From Methyloceanibacter stevinii (GTDB lineage: Bacteria; Pseudomonadota; Alphaproteobacteria; Rhizobiales; Methyloligellaceae): a DNA stretch of 64,000 bases. The stretch is taken from NCBI RefSeq assembly GCF_001723355.1, contig NZ_LPWE01000011.1, positions 372,001 to 436,000 on the forward strand, in the 5' to 3' direction. Each line of letters opens with the position of its first letter. The first letter of the stretch is position 1. The position numbers and the translations under genes are program-made. The notes beneath the pieces are model-generated. The model saw only the letters and a program-made list of their open reading frames with translations, searched no databases and was not told where the DNA came from. Below are positions 46,553 to 56,394 of this stretch, in pieces.

Positions 46553-49500
46553 AGCTCTCGCACTTCTTCATCGACCGGCCGATCTTCGCCGCCGTTATCT
46601 CGATCCTCATTACGCTGATCGGCGGCGTCGCTTATTTCAGCTTGCCGGTTTCACAGTATCCCGAGATCGCGCCGCCATCGATTCAGGTGACGGCGCAATA
46701 TCCGGGCGCGTCCGCCGAGATCGTCGCCAATACCGTCGCCACGCCCATCGAGCAGGAAGTGAACGGCGTGGACGACATGATCTACATGACGTCTCAGTCG
46801 ACCGGCGATGGCTCGATGTCGCTGACCGTGACGTTCAAGTTGGGCACGGACCTCGATACGGCGCAGGTGCTGGTGCAGAACCGCGTCGCGATCGCGACCC
46901 CGCGTCTGCCTGAGGAAGTGCGCTCGCTTGGCGTCCAGGTCGTGAAGCAGTCGCCGGACCTCATGATGGTGATCCATCTGAGTTCGCCCGACGATAGCCG
47001 CGACATGCTGTACGTCTCGAACCATGCGACGCTGCATGTGAGGGATGTGCTGTCGCGTATCGACGGCGTCGGAAATGTCAGGATCTTCGGCGCGCGAGAC
47101 TACGCGATGCGCGTCTGGCTCGACCCCGACAAGCTGGCCCTCCGCAATCTCACCGCGGGCGATGTCATCAGCGCCTTGCGCGGACAGAACGTGCAGGTCG
47201 CGGCCGGCGTGATCAACCAGCCGCCGGTGCCCCAGCCTGGAGCCTTTCAGCTCAATGTCGAGACGCAAGGGCGTCTGACGACGCCCGAGGACTTCGGCAA
47301 TATCATTGTGAAGGTCGAGGGGGAGGGGCGTGTCGTGCGGGTGCGCGACGTGGCCCGGGTGGAACTTGGGGCCGCGGACTACAACCTGAATGGCTATCTC
47401 GATGGCCGCATCGCGATCCCGATGGGCATCTTCCAGCGTCCGGGCTCCAATGCGCTCGATACGGCCGCCGAGGTCGAGGCCGCCATGGAGGAGCTTTCGA
47501 AGTCCTTCCCGGCCGGTCTGCGTTACGACATCGTCTACAACCCGACGGTCTTTATCTCCGAATCGATCGAGGCCGTGCTGCATACGATGTTCGAGGCCGT
47601 CATCCTGGTGGTGCTCGTCATCGTCATCTTCCTCCAGACATGGCGCGCGTCGCTGATCCCCATCGTCGCAATTCCGATTTCGCTCGTGGGCACGTTCACT
47701 GTGCTTTCGGCGATCGGGTATTCGCTGAACAACCTGTCGCTATTCGGCTTGGTGCTCGCGATCGGCATCGTGGTCGACGACGCGATCGTGGTGGTGGAGA
47801 ATGTCGAACGTAACATTCGTGAGGGCCTCAAGCCGCGTGAAGCGGCTTACCGCACGATGGACGAGGTCGGCACCGCGCTGATCGCGATGACCCTCGTCGT
47901 TTGCGCGGTGTTCATCCCGACGCTGTTCCTGAGCGGCATTCTCGGCCAGTTCTTCCGCCAGTTCGCGGTGACCATCGCGACAGCCACGCTGATCTCACTC
48001 GTCGTGTCACTGACCTTGAGTCCGGCACTGTGCGCGCTGCTGTTCAAGCCGCATGAGGCCGGCGAGAAAAAGGGACTGATCGGACGGGTGCTCGACCGGG
48101 CCTTCGGTGTCTTCAATCGTGGCTTCGATTGGGTGGCGAACAAGTATGGCGCGCTCACGGGCCGGCTCTTGCGCATGTCCGGCATCATGCTGGCGATCTA
48201 TGCCGGACTGATCGGGTTGACCGTCTTTCAGTTCCGCGCGGCGCCGACGGGCTTCATTCCGAACCAAGATCTCGGCTATCTCATCAACATCATCCAGTTG
48301 CCGCCAGGCGCGGCCTTGTCCCGTACCGACGAGGTGGCCCTGAAGGTGACCAAGATCGCCCTCGAGACGCCGGGCGTTGCCCATGCGGTTCCGATCGTCG
48401 GCCTGGACGGTGCCACCTTCACCACGAACTCGAACTCGGCAGTGGTCTTCACGCCGCTCGAGCCGTTCCAGGAGCGGGCGAAAAAGGGCCTGAGCGCGGC
48501 CGCCATCTCCGGTGCGCTCAACCAGGGCTTCGCGTCCATCGAGGATGCGTTCATCTTGAGCATCTCGCCGCCGCCGGTGCGCGGAATCGGCACCACGGGC
48601 GGCTTCAAGATGGAGGTGCAGGACACGAAGGGCGCGCCGTTGTCGCAACTTGCGGAAGTCGCGCAGACGTTGATGGGCGCGGCGAACCAGGACCCCGGTC
48701 TTTCGCGCGTGTTCACGACCTTCAACACCGGTACGCCCAGTGTCTACGCGGATATTGACCGGGTGCGCGCCGAAATGCTCGGTGTGAACGCGGACGACAT
48801 CTTCCAGACGCTCGAGGTCTACCTCGGCTCACAATACGTGAACGACTTCAACTTCCTCGGGCGCGTGTACCGCGTGACCGCGCAGGCGGACGGCAAGTTC
48901 CGCCAGGATCTGCACGCGATATCGCAACTCCAGGCGCGCAATGCGGCAGGCGAAATGGTGCCGCTGGGCTCTGTGGCCGCGTTCCGCGACATCACCGGGC
49001 CGTACCGGGTTGAGCACTTCAACCTGTTTCCCGCGGCAGCCGTGCAAGGCGGAACGAAACCGGGCTTTTCGAGCGGCTACGGATTGGAGGCCATGGAGCG
49101 GCTCGCGGCCGAAGTCCTTCCCGAAGGCTATTCCTACCAATGGACCGAGCTCGCCTATCAAGAGAAACAAGCCGGCGACACCGCCATCTTTGTATTCGCC
49201 GCGGCGGTTGTGTTCGTGTTCCTGCTGCTCGCCGCTCAATATGAGAGCTGGGGCTTGCCGCTCGCTGTCATCTTGATCGTGCCCATGTGTTTGCTAGCCG
49301 CGGTCAGTGGATTGATGCTGCGCGGGATGGACATCAACATTCTGGGACAGGTCGGCTTTGTCGTCTTGATTGCCTTGGCCGCGAAGAACGCCATTCTGAT
49401 TGTCGAATTCGCGCGGCAGAACGAGGAGCAAGGCCAGGACCGGTTCCAGGCCGTGGTCGAGGCGGCGCGCGTGCGCTTGCGGCCGATTCTGATGACGGCA

Positions 49501-49710
49501 CTGGCCTTTATTCTCGGTGTCGTGCCGCTCGTCATCGCGACCGGGGCCGGCTCTGAGATGCGCCAGTCCCTGGGCACGGCCGTGTTCTCTGGCATGCTGG
49601 GCGTTACGGCGTTCGGCCTGATCTTCACGCCGATCTTCTATGTCGTGGTGCGGAAGTTCATGCCGGACCGGAAGTTGCCGGAGGAAGAGAGCGCCAAGCC
49701 TGCGGAGTAG
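46549..49710 (+). CDS. RND efflux pump inner-membrane transporter (AcrB-like, HAE1 family)
   Basis: 1053 aa, typical length. Starts MKLSHFFIDRPIFAAVISIL; twelve membrane helices with two periplasmic loops. Proton-relay aspartates are in the fourth helix (GIVVDDAIVVVENVER); NNLSLFGLVLAIG and AAKNAILIVEFARQ are family signatures. Exports hydrophobic compounds with the fusion protein upstream. No outer-membrane TolC gene is next to it. Confidence 0.96.
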   Translation: MKLSHFFIDRPIFAAVISILITLIGGVAYFSLPVSQYPEIAPPSIQVTAQYPGASAEIVANTVATPIEQEVNGVDDMIYMTSQSTGDGSMSLTVTFKLGTDLDTAQVLVQNRVAIATPRLPEEVRSLGVQVVKQSPDLMMVIHLSSPDDSRDMLYVSNHATLHVRDVLSRIDGVGNVRIFGARDYAMRVWLDPDKLALRNLTAGDVISALRGQNVQVAAGVINQPPVPQPGAFQLNVETQGRLTTPEDFGNIIVKVEGEGRVVRVRDVARVELGAADYNLNGYLDGRIAIPMGIFQRPGSNALDTAAEVEAAMEELSKSFPAGLRYDIVYNPTVFISESIEAVLHTMFEAVILVVLVIVIFLQTWRASLIPIVAIPISLVGTFTVLSAIGYSLNNLSLFGLVLAIGIVVDDAIVVVENVERNIREGLKPREAAYRTMDEVGTALIAMTLVVCAVFIPTLFLSGILGQFFRQFAVTIATATLISLVVSLTLSPALCALLFKPHEAGEKKGLIGRVLDRAFGVFNRGFDWVANKYGALTGRLLRMSGIMLAIYAGLIGLTVFQFRAAPTGFIPNQDLGYLINIIQLPPGAALSRTDEVALKVTKIALETPGVAHAVPIVGLDGATFTTNSNSAVVFTPLEPFQERAKKGLSAAAISGALNQGFASIEDAFILSISPPPVRGIGTTGGFKMEVQDTKGAPLSQLAEVAQTLMGAANQDPGLSRVFTTFNTGTPSVYADIDRVRAEMLGVNADDIFQTLEVYLGSQYVNDFNFLGRVYRVTAQADGKFRQDLHAISQLQARNAAGEMVPLGSVAAFRDITGPYRVEHFNLFPAAAVQGGTKPGFSSGYGLEAMERLAAEVLPEGYSYQWTELAYQEKQAGDTAIFVFAAAVVFVFLLLAAQYESWGLPLAVILIVPMCLLAAVSGLMLRGMDINILGQVGFVVLIALAAKNAILIVEFARQNEEQGQDRFQAVVEAARVRLRPILMTALAFILGVVPLVIATGAGSEMRQSLGTAVFSGMLGVTAFGLIFTPIFYVVVRKFMPDRKLPEEESAKPAE

Positions 49711-49903
49711 GGCGTTTTGCGTCCGAAGGCTGCGGGACCGGATGCTCGTGTCACGGCCTTGGGACCTCGTTGCGGTGGGCAAGCTCAGGCCGGTGTTGCC
49801 CAATCCAGTAGCATCCGACTATGATGCCTAAAAAATACGACTACGGGACGGAAACGGACGTGAGGAACGGGCGATCCAAGGCGCTTAATGGAGACGGCTG
49901 AGT

Positions 49904-51379
49904 TTGCCGCAAGACACAGAGACGCTGATGGCAGGGGAAGTTCCGACGGACTCTGCCGAGTATTACGCCAAATTTTTCAATGAGATGAAGGATTCCGAGG
50001 GCAATGTGCGGCCTGCCTATAAGCAGCTCGCCAAGTTCCTCGACGGCCTTTCGCTCGAATCTCTTGCGACCAAGCAAGAAGCCGCCGATGCGCTCTTCCG
50101 CAGGCTTGGCATCACCTTCGCCGTCTATACGGAAGGCGGTTCGACCGAGCGCCTGATCCCCTTCGATTTGATCCCGCGAATCCTGCACCACTCCGAATGG
50201 GATCTGGTCGAGCGCGGTTGCCTTCAGCGGGTGAAGGCAATCAACATGTTCCTGTACGACATCTATCACAACCAGGAGATTCTGAAGGCCGAGCTCGTCC
50301 CGGCGGAGCTCGTGTTCAAGAACCCCGCCTTCGGCCCGAGATCGGTGTTGATCTTCCGAAGGGTCTACGCGCACGTCGCCGGCGTCGATCTCGTCCGCAC
50401 GGGCGAGCGCGACTTCTTCGTGCTCGAGGACAATGTCCGCACCCCGTCGGGCGTGTCCTATCTTCTCGAGAACCGGGAAATCATGATGCGGCTGTTCCCG
50501 GACGCCTTTAACGGCCAGGCCGTGTCGCCGGTCGGCAACTACCCCGAACGCCTGTTGGAGAATTTGCGCGCTGTCGCGCCGGGCGGGGCGGAAGACCCGG
50601 TCGTCGTGCTGCTGACGCCCGGCCGCTACAACAGCGCCTATTTCGAACATGTATTTCTCGCCGAGCAGATGGGCATCGATCTTGTCGAAGGCGTCGATCT
50701 GTTCGTGCGCGATGGCTATGTCTGGATGCGCACGACCGAGGGTCCGGTCCGCGTCGATGTGATCTATCGCCGTCTCGACGACGATTTCATGGACCCGCTC
50801 GCGTTCTATCCCGGGTCGTTGCTCGCGGTTCCCGGCCTTCTGTCGGTGATCCGCGCAGGCCATGTCGCCCTCGCCAACGCGCTCGGAACCGGCGTGGCCG
50901 ACGACAAGGCCATGTACACTTACGTGCCCCGCATGATCGAGTTTTATCTCGGCGAGCACGCGATTCTGAACAACGTTCAGACCTACATGCTGCGCGATCC
51001 CAAGCAGTGCCAGCACGTTCTCCAGAACATCGAGAATCTCGTTGTGAAAGAGGTCCAGGGCTCCGGCGGTTACGGCATGCTGATTGGGCCGGCCTCCACC
51101 AAGGCGGAGCAGGAGGCCTACAAGGCGCGCGTGCTGCAGGACCCGGCCAATTTCATCGCTCAGCCGACACTCACACTTTCCACCTCGCCGACCCTGTGCA
51201 ACGGCAACATCGAGCCGCGTCATGTGGACCTGAGGCCGTTCGTGCTCTCGGGCAACGAGACGTCCGTCATACCGGGCGGCCTGACGCGTGTGGCGCTTCG
51301 CGAGAAGTCGCTGGTCGTCAATTCGAGCCAAGGCGGCGGGACGAAGGACACTTGGGTTTTGGAGCGTGGAGCATGCTGA
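49904..51379 (+). CDS. Circularly permuted ATP-grasp protein
   Basis: 491 aa from TTG 49904 (GGAG about 10 bp upstream); the ATG at 49928 is an equally plausible start and begins MAGEVPTDSAEYYAKFFNEM. The family of permuted ATP-grasp enzymes is linked by context to peptide-bond or amide synthesis. Motifs: FVLEDNVRTPSGVSYLLENR (ATP-grasp), VVVLLTPGRYNSAYFEHVFL, VEGVDLFVRDGYVWMRTTEG and VVKEVQGSGGYGMLIGP (glycine-rich loop). First gene of the conserved four-gene block with alpha-E, transglutaminase and Anbu genes. Confidence 0.93.
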   Translation: MPQDTETLMAGEVPTDSAEYYAKFFNEMKDSEGNVRPAYKQLAKFLDGLSLESLATKQEAADALFRRLGITFAVYTEGGSTERLIPFDLIPRILHHSEWDLVERGCLQRVKAINMFLYDIYHNQEILKAELVPAELVFKNPAFGPRSVLIFRRVYAHVAGVDLVRTGERDFFVLEDNVRTPSGVSYLLENREIMMRLFPDAFNGQAVSPVGNYPERLLENLRAVAPGGAEDPVVVLLTPGRYNSAYFEHVFLAEQMGIDLVEGVDLFVRDGYVWMRTTEGPVRVDVIYRRLDDDFMDPLAFYPGSLLAVPGLLSVIRAGHVALANALGTGVADDKAMYTYVPRMIEFYLGEHAILNNVQTYMLRDPKQCQHVLQNIENLVVKEVQGSGGYGMLIGPASTKAEQEAYKARVLQDPANFIAQPTLTLSTSPTLCNGNIEPRHVDLRPFVLSGNETSVIPGGLTRVALREKSLVVNSSQGGGTKDTWVLERGAC

Positions 51380-52332
51380 GCCGGACCGCCGAGGATCTGT
51401 ATTGGATGGCGCGCAACATGGAGCGTGCCGAGAACACCGCCCGCATGCTCGAGGTGAGTTTCCGGCTCGCCCTGCTGCCGACTTCGCTCGGCCGGGAAGA
51501 ACAGTTCGAGCCGATCCTGACCATCGCGCCGGGCGACGATGATTTCCACGAGCGTTACGACGCGCTGACTCACGAGAACCTCGTGCGCTATGTCGCGCTG
51601 GACCCAGAGAACAACGGATCGATCTACTCGCTTATTCGCAATGCGCGCGAAAATGCACGTGCCCGCAGGGCCTCGATATCGAGCGAGGCGTGGGAAACCC
51701 TGAACGCGACCTGGCTGCAGATGCAGAGTTTCGACTACGACGAAGTCGAGCGGTGGGGCTTTCGGGATTTCTTCGACTGGGTCAAGGAGCGGTCCCATCT
51801 CTTTCGGGGCGTGGTCTTCGGCACCATGCTCCACGACGACGGCTTCCGGTTCTTGCGCCTTGGCACCTTCATCGAGCGTGCCGACAACACGGCCCGCATC
51901 CTCGATGTGAAGTACCACGTCCTGCTGCCGGATACCGAGAAGGTCGGCGGCTACGTTGACTACTATCAGTGGGCTGCGCTGCTCCGTTCGGTTGGCGCAT
52001 ACCGCGCGTACCGGCGCATCTACCACGACACGATCTATCCCTGGCGCGTGGCCGAGCTACTGATCCTGCGGGAAGACATGCCGCGCTCCCTGCATCACTG
52101 CTACGCCATCGTACTGTCGACCTTGGACGAGCTGTCCAAGGAGAAGCCGCTGGAGTGCCGCCGGCTCGCGGGCCAGACCCACGCGCAACTCTGCTACGGG
52201 CAGATCCAGGCCGTGTTCCGCGAAGGGCTGCACGAGTATCTGACCCGCTTCATCGAGGACAACCACGCCTTGGGGTCGCAGATCCAAGAAGACTTCCTGA
52301 TGACCCCGATGGTGATGGCGGAGGCCGTCTAG
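51373..52332 (+). CDS. Alpha-E family helical protein
   Basis: 319 aa; the ATG at 51373 overlaps the upstream stop by 7 bp, with GGAGCGTGGAG as ribosome site. All-helical family starting MLSRTAEDLYWMARNMERAE, with repeats of the type FIERADNTARILDVKYHVLL. Function unknown; the family travels with permuted ATP-grasp and transglutaminase genes and probably works in the same complex or pathway. Confidence 0.93.
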   Translation: MLSRTAEDLYWMARNMERAENTARMLEVSFRLALLPTSLGREEQFEPILTIAPGDDDFHERYDALTHENLVRYVALDPENNGSIYSLIRNARENARARRASISSEAWETLNATWLQMQSFDYDEVERWGFRDFFDWVKERSHLFRGVVFGTMLHDDGFRFLRLGTFIERADNTARILDVKYHVLLPDTEKVGGYVDYYQWAALLRSVGAYRAYRRIYHDTIYPWRVAELLILREDMPRSLHHCYAIVLSTLDELSKEKPLECRRLAGQTHAQLCYGQIQAVFREGLHEYLTRFIEDNHALGSQIQEDFLMTPMVMAEAV

Positions 52333-52335
52333 CGC

Positions 52336-53145
52336 ATGCTGATCCGCATCGAGCATTCCACGTCCTACGAGTACACGGAGCCGCTCCTGGCGACGACGCA
52401 GTACTTGCGCATGACCCCGCTTTCCGGCCGCACCCAGGCGGTGGAGAATTGGGCCCTGATTTGTCCGGGCGCCACGACGACGCCCTGGCATGACCAATAC
52501 GGCAACGCATGCCATACGCTCACGGTGACGAAGCCCGTCGAACGTCTCGATATCCGGGTCAGCGGCCTTGTGCGGACGCGCGATACCAGCGGCGTCGTCG
52601 GCGTGGCGTCCCCCGAGCTGCCTGTCATGCTGTATCTTCGCGAGACGCCGGCGACCGTGGCGGTGGAGCCGATCCGCGAACTCGCGATTGCGGCCCAGGG
52701 CAAGGACGAGAAGGACCGGATCGAGGTCTTGCACAACATCATGCTGGCCATCGCCAAGGCGGTCGCCTACAAGCCGGGCGAAACCCACGTCCACACGACG
52801 GGCGCCGAGGCTATGGAGCAGGGCAGTGGCGTGTGCCAGGATCTCGCGCATATTTTTTGCGCGGCCGCCCGCTCTCTCGACATTCCGGCCCGCTATGTCA
52901 GCGGGTATATGACCCAAGGCATAGGCCACGACGCCCACACGGCCAGTCATGCCTGGGCTGAGGCATTCGTTGACTCTCTCGGCTGGGTGGGGTTCGATCC
53001 CACCAATCGCGCTTGCCCAGATGAGTCGTATGTCCGGACCGCTATCGGTCTCGATTATTCCGAAGCTGGTCCCATGCGCGGCGTTCGGGCAGGCGGCGGT
53101 GACGAAGAAATGAGTGTCCGCGTCAGTTTTCCAAATCAGCAATAA
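52336..53145 (+). CDS. Transglutaminase-like cysteine peptidase
   Basis: 269 aa, cytoplasmic. N-terminal beta domain (about 1-100) followed by a transglutaminase/protease core with the triad C167 (GSGVCQDLAH), H205 (ASHAWAEAF) and D221 (GFDPTN). In this operon such proteins are candidates for amide-bond cleavage or transfer on a peptide made by the ATP-grasp enzyme; this is inference. 3 bp after the alpha-E stop. Confidence 0.93.
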   Translation: MLIRIEHSTSYEYTEPLLATTQYLRMTPLSGRTQAVENWALICPGATTTPWHDQYGNACHTLTVTKPVERLDIRVSGLVRTRDTSGVVGVASPELPVMLYLRETPATVAVEPIRELAIAAQGKDEKDRIEVLHNIMLAIAKAVAYKPGETHVHTTGAEAMEQGSGVCQDLAHIFCAAARSLDIPARYVSGYMTQGIGHDAHTASHAWAEAFVDSLGWVGFDPTNRACPDESYVRTAIGLDYSEAGPMRGVRAGGGDEEMSVRVSFPNQQ

Positions 53146-53165
53146 AGCCGGGGACGGTAGGATCA

Positions 53166-53903
53166 GTGACGTATTGCGTCGGTATTCTGCTTGATGAAGG
53201 GGTGGTGCTCGCGTCCGATTCTCGCACCAACGCCGGCATCGATCGCGTTTCGACCTTCCGTAAGATGTTCACCTTCGAACGTCCGGGCGAACGATTTTTC
53301 ACCCTGCTCACGGCGGGCAATCTGTCGCTCACGCAAGGGGTGATCAGCCTCATCGGAGAGTGGCTGGAGTCCGACGACCCGGAGAAGGATCTCTACGCCG
53401 CCACCTCGATGTTCACGGCCGCGCGGATCATCGGCCGGGCCCTGCGCCAGGTCCACAAGGTCGATTCCGGTTATTTGCAGCAGCACGACATCGACTTCTC
53501 CGCCTCGTTTGTGCTCGGCGGTCAGGTGCGGGGGGGCAGGCTCCGGCTGTTTCAGATCTACGACGCGGGCAACTTCATCGAGGCCATGGGCGACACGATC
53601 TATTTCCAGATCGGTGAGGTCAAATACGGCAAGCCTATCCTCGACCGGGTCCTGCGGCGGGAGACGAGTTTGACGGACGCCGCCAAGTGCGCCTTGATTT
53701 CCTTCGATTCGACAATGCGCTCGAACGTTTCGGTGGGACCGCCCATCGACCTGATGATCTACCGGCGCGACACGCTGAGCCGTGCCTTCACCATTCGGCT
53801 CGAAGAAGACAACCCGTATCTGCAGGAGCTTCGCGAGGGGTGGGGGACGGCGCTCCTCAATGCCTTCCATAATGTTGGCCACGACCCCGGCTGGGTCCTG
53901 TGA
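53166..53903 (+). CDS. Anbu-type proteasome-like peptidase
   Basis: 245 aa Ntn-hydrolase of the 20S proteasome/HslV superfamily. With Met removed, Thr (residue 2 here) becomes the nucleophile; partner residues are D18 in ASDSRTNAG and K33 in FRKMF. Longer C-terminus than HslV and matching Anbu (ancestral beta subunit), which is usually coded beside ATP-grasp, alpha-E and transglutaminase genes, as here. GTG start at 53166 behind GTAGGA. No HslU or other ATPase gene is nearby. Stop overlaps the next gene. Confidence 0.92.
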   Translation: MTYCVGILLDEGVVLASDSRTNAGIDRVSTFRKMFTFERPGERFFTLLTAGNLSLTQGVISLIGEWLESDDPEKDLYAATSMFTAARIIGRALRQVHKVDSGYLQQHDIDFSASFVLGGQVRGGRLRLFQIYDAGNFIEAMGDTIYFQIGEVKYGKPILDRVLRRETSLTDAAKCALISFDSTMRSNVSVGPPIDLMIYRRDTLSRAFTIRLEEDNPYLQELREGWGTALLNAFHNVGHDPGWVL

Positions 53904-55084
53904 CCGCGGCGGGCGTACCCCAGACTCTCCTTGGCATCCTGCGCGCCGAGTCCGGTCTCATTGCGGGCATCGTGACCACGGTGCTTTTCTTCACCGTCGG
54001 TAAGGGGTGGCTCGGCTACCTGGACAGCCTGCCGTGGCTTGGCCTCATGTTCGTCTGGCTGTTCGGGGTCATGATTTGGTGCGCGTTCGGCGTCGTACGC
54101 CATGCGGACGCCCTGGCCGAACTCCTGGGCGAACCTTATGGCACGCTGATCCTGACCCTCTCGGTCATCAGTATCGAAGTCGCGATTCTCGCGACCGTCA
54201 TGCTGGGCAAGACGCCCAACCCCACGCTGCCCCGCGAAACCATGTTCGCCATTCTCATGATCGTCCTCAACGGGATGGTCGGAACGGTGCTCGCGGTCGG
54301 CGGTCTGCGCTACGTGCAACAGCAATACAATCTGCAAGGTGCGCTGGCTTACCTTGCGGTCATCACGCCGCTCGCCTTCCTGGCGCTGGTGATCCCGACT
54401 TTCACGGAATCGACGTCGGGGCCGACACTCCAATGGCAGCAAGCGATCGTCATCGGCGCGATGACGGCGCTTCTCTACGCGGCGTTTCTCAGAATCCAAA
54501 CGACGCGGCATCGGAAATTCTTCGTGCAGCCGAAACTCACCGGCGCGGGCAAGGGGGTAGGGCAGACCCCTGCCGTCACGCCAAGCGGTTCCGACACGGA
54601 CATGGCCGACTCCGGCCATCACGGCCCGACCTATTCCGGCCCTGTCCACGCGGTGCTGCTGCTCGCCACGCTGCTGCCGGTCGTTCTGCTGTCGAAGCCC
54701 CTGGCAGCGCTTCTTGACCATGGCATCGCACAGATCGGCTTGCCCAACGCCTTGGGCGGCGTGGTGATCGCCATGCTGATCCTGTCGCCCGAATGGACGG
54801 CCGCGCTTCAAGCGGCCATGCGTGATCAGTTGCAGCGCGCCGTCAATCTCAGTCTCGGCAGCGCGCTCTCGACCATCGGACTGACCGTGCCTGTCATGCT
54901 GGCGATCAGTTTGTTCACCGGAACCCCTCTCAAGCTTGGCCTCAGCTCGGTCGACATCGTTCTGCTCTCGGTGACGCTCTTCGTGTGCCACATCACCTTT
55001 TCGGGCGCGCCCACCAACATTCTGCTGGGCTTCGTGCATCTGGTGTTGTTCGGCACCTATGTGCTCCTGATCTTCAAGCCCTAG
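53900..55084 (+). CDS. chaA: ChaA-type calcium/proton (cation) antiporter
   Basis: 394 aa, about eleven membrane helices of the CaCA superfamily. First alpha repeat GEPYGTLILTLSVISIEVAI; second GSALSTIGLTVPVMLAISLF. Cytoplasmic acidic/polar linker at about 215-245. GTG start overlaps the Anbu stop by four bases (GTGA), so translation is probably coupled; it may belong to the same operon by chance or as a functional partner. Confidence 0.93.
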   Translation: MTAAGVPQTLLGILRAESGLIAGIVTTVLFFTVGKGWLGYLDSLPWLGLMFVWLFGVMIWCAFGVVRHADALAELLGEPYGTLILTLSVISIEVAILATVMLGKTPNPTLPRETMFAILMIVLNGMVGTVLAVGGLRYVQQQYNLQGALAYLAVITPLAFLALVIPTFTESTSGPTLQWQQAIVIGAMTALLYAAFLRIQTTRHRKFFVQPKLTGAGKGVGQTPAVTPSGSDTDMADSGHHGPTYSGPVHAVLLLATLLPVVLLSKPLAALLDHGIAQIGLPNALGGVVIAMLILSPEWTAALQAAMRDQLQRAVNLSLGSALSTIGLTVPVMLAISLFTGTPLKLGLSSVDIVLLSVTLFVCHITFSGAPTNILLGFVHLVLFGTYVLLIFKP

Positions 55085-55258
55085 CGCTCGCGTCGCGGCC
55101 CCGCGGCCAGGAGCATTTTCTGCCAACTTGTGGGGAACAAAGCACGCATTTGACTACCAATGGTTGTGACCTAAGCGCTTCCGCACAACGTGGTTGCCGG
55201 GGTTTTTGCAACGCGCCGTCTACGATGGCTGATCGACAACCACAGGTGGAGCAGGCGC

Positions 55259-56044
55259 GTGACGGCGGACCGGCTAGGCGACACGGCGGGTGAGGCTACC
55301 CGCCGCGCCCGGGCCATCGGGTTGTGTGTCCTGCTCGCTGCCGCCGCGGGCGCCCTGTTCTCAGCAGGTGTCGCCAAGGCCGATGAGGCAGCGCCACGGC
55401 GCGAAGTCTTCGGCGGCGTCGAGACCGCCAACAACTACACGAGCATCTATGTCGGCGGCGGCTATGCCTTTGGCGAGGGGTTCGACGCGCCGGGCTGGCG
55501 GCTTCGGGCCGTGGGGGCCTGGGGCCCCTACGACTATGAAGGTACGCTGTTCGACGGTGCCGCCTATCGCCGGACCATGTTTGACGGTGAGGTCGCGTTT
55601 CTCTCCGTGCAGGCCGGGTATGAGTTCCATCGAGGCCGCACGATTGTGCGCACCTACGCGGGCATCGAAGCCGTCGACCAGGCCATCACCCCGTTCGATC
55701 CGAACAACTCGGTTCAAGGGACGGAACTCGGTCTCAGGCTCACGCTCGAGACCTGGACGGACATCTCCGATCGCTGGTTCCTCTCCGCGGACGGCGCCTA
55801 TGGCTCGGCCTTCCAAGAGTACTGGCAGCTCACCCGCATCGGATGCCGCGTGGGACCGATCTTCGCGGTCGGACTTGAAGGCGGCGTGCTCGGCAATCAG
55901 GAATACGACGCGGGACGCGGCGGCGCTTTCGTGCGCGGTAAGTTCGAGACTTTCGAAGCAACTGTGTCGGGCGGTTTTACGGGTGACTATCTCCTAAGCG
56001 ACCCGAGTGGTTATCTCGCGGTTGGCCTCTATCGCAAGTTCTAG
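55259..56044 (+). CDS. BcsS-like outer-membrane or periplasmic protein
   Basis: 261 aa from the GTG at 55259, behind GGAG; a GTG at 55190 adds 23 residues without support. Signal sequence AIGLCVLLAAAAGALFSAGV, cleavage near AKA|DEAA. The mature part has the beta-strand pattern of BcsS (VFGGVETANNYTSIYVGGGY, LRAVGAWGPYDYEGTLFDGA, VQAGYEFHRGRTIVRTYAGI, YLAVGLYRKF). BcsS is associated with cellulose synthesis in Hyphomicrobiales, but no bcs genes are in the window. Confidence 0.78.
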   Translation: MTADRLGDTAGEATRRARAIGLCVLLAAAAGALFSAGVAKADEAAPRREVFGGVETANNYTSIYVGGGYAFGEGFDAPGWRLRAVGAWGPYDYEGTLFDGAAYRRTMFDGEVAFLSVQAGYEFHRGRTIVRTYAGIEAVDQAITPFDPNNSVQGTELGLRLTLETWTDISDRWFLSADGAYGSAFQEYWQLTRIGCRVGPIFAVGLEGGVLGNQEYDAGRGGAFVRGKFETFEATVSGGFTGDYLLSDPSGYLAVGLYRKF

Positions 56045-56394
56045 AGAGATCATTGCGCGCGGCCGAAACGCCGCTGAAAAAGGGAGACGGGAGACCGCCA
56101 TTGAAGGCTGTCTTGCGTCGGCTGGCGGTCAAAGTGCACTGCCGGCCCCGCCCCGGCAGTGCTTTGAACGCGGACCGCCCCGGCGAGCGGACCTTCGGAT
56201 GGTGCGTTCTGTGTAGAGAGTGTCAAGGAAGGGACTCGACTCGAAGATGATTGCGCTTCGAAAACGAAGACCCGAAGACTCGCTCCATCGGAAAGGATGA
56301 CACGAAGCTCGCAGGCAGCGCAATTGGACGTGGCGCTTATACCCGTACTTTCTTACGTGCTGTGGATGCGCGTGTGCGCTTGATCGCCCGCGTC
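56045..56394. other. 350-bp intergenic region
   Basis: No gene supported. CTTCG-AAAA-CGAAG is a short perfect hairpin at 56256-56269 without a U-tract. The convergent flanking genes would need terminators here, but none is obvious. Confidence 0.5.

Noticed and set aside
53759-55126. 455-codon frame on the - strand opposite chaA
   Set aside because: Charged low-complexity sequence antisense to a clear membrane transporter; no ribosome site.
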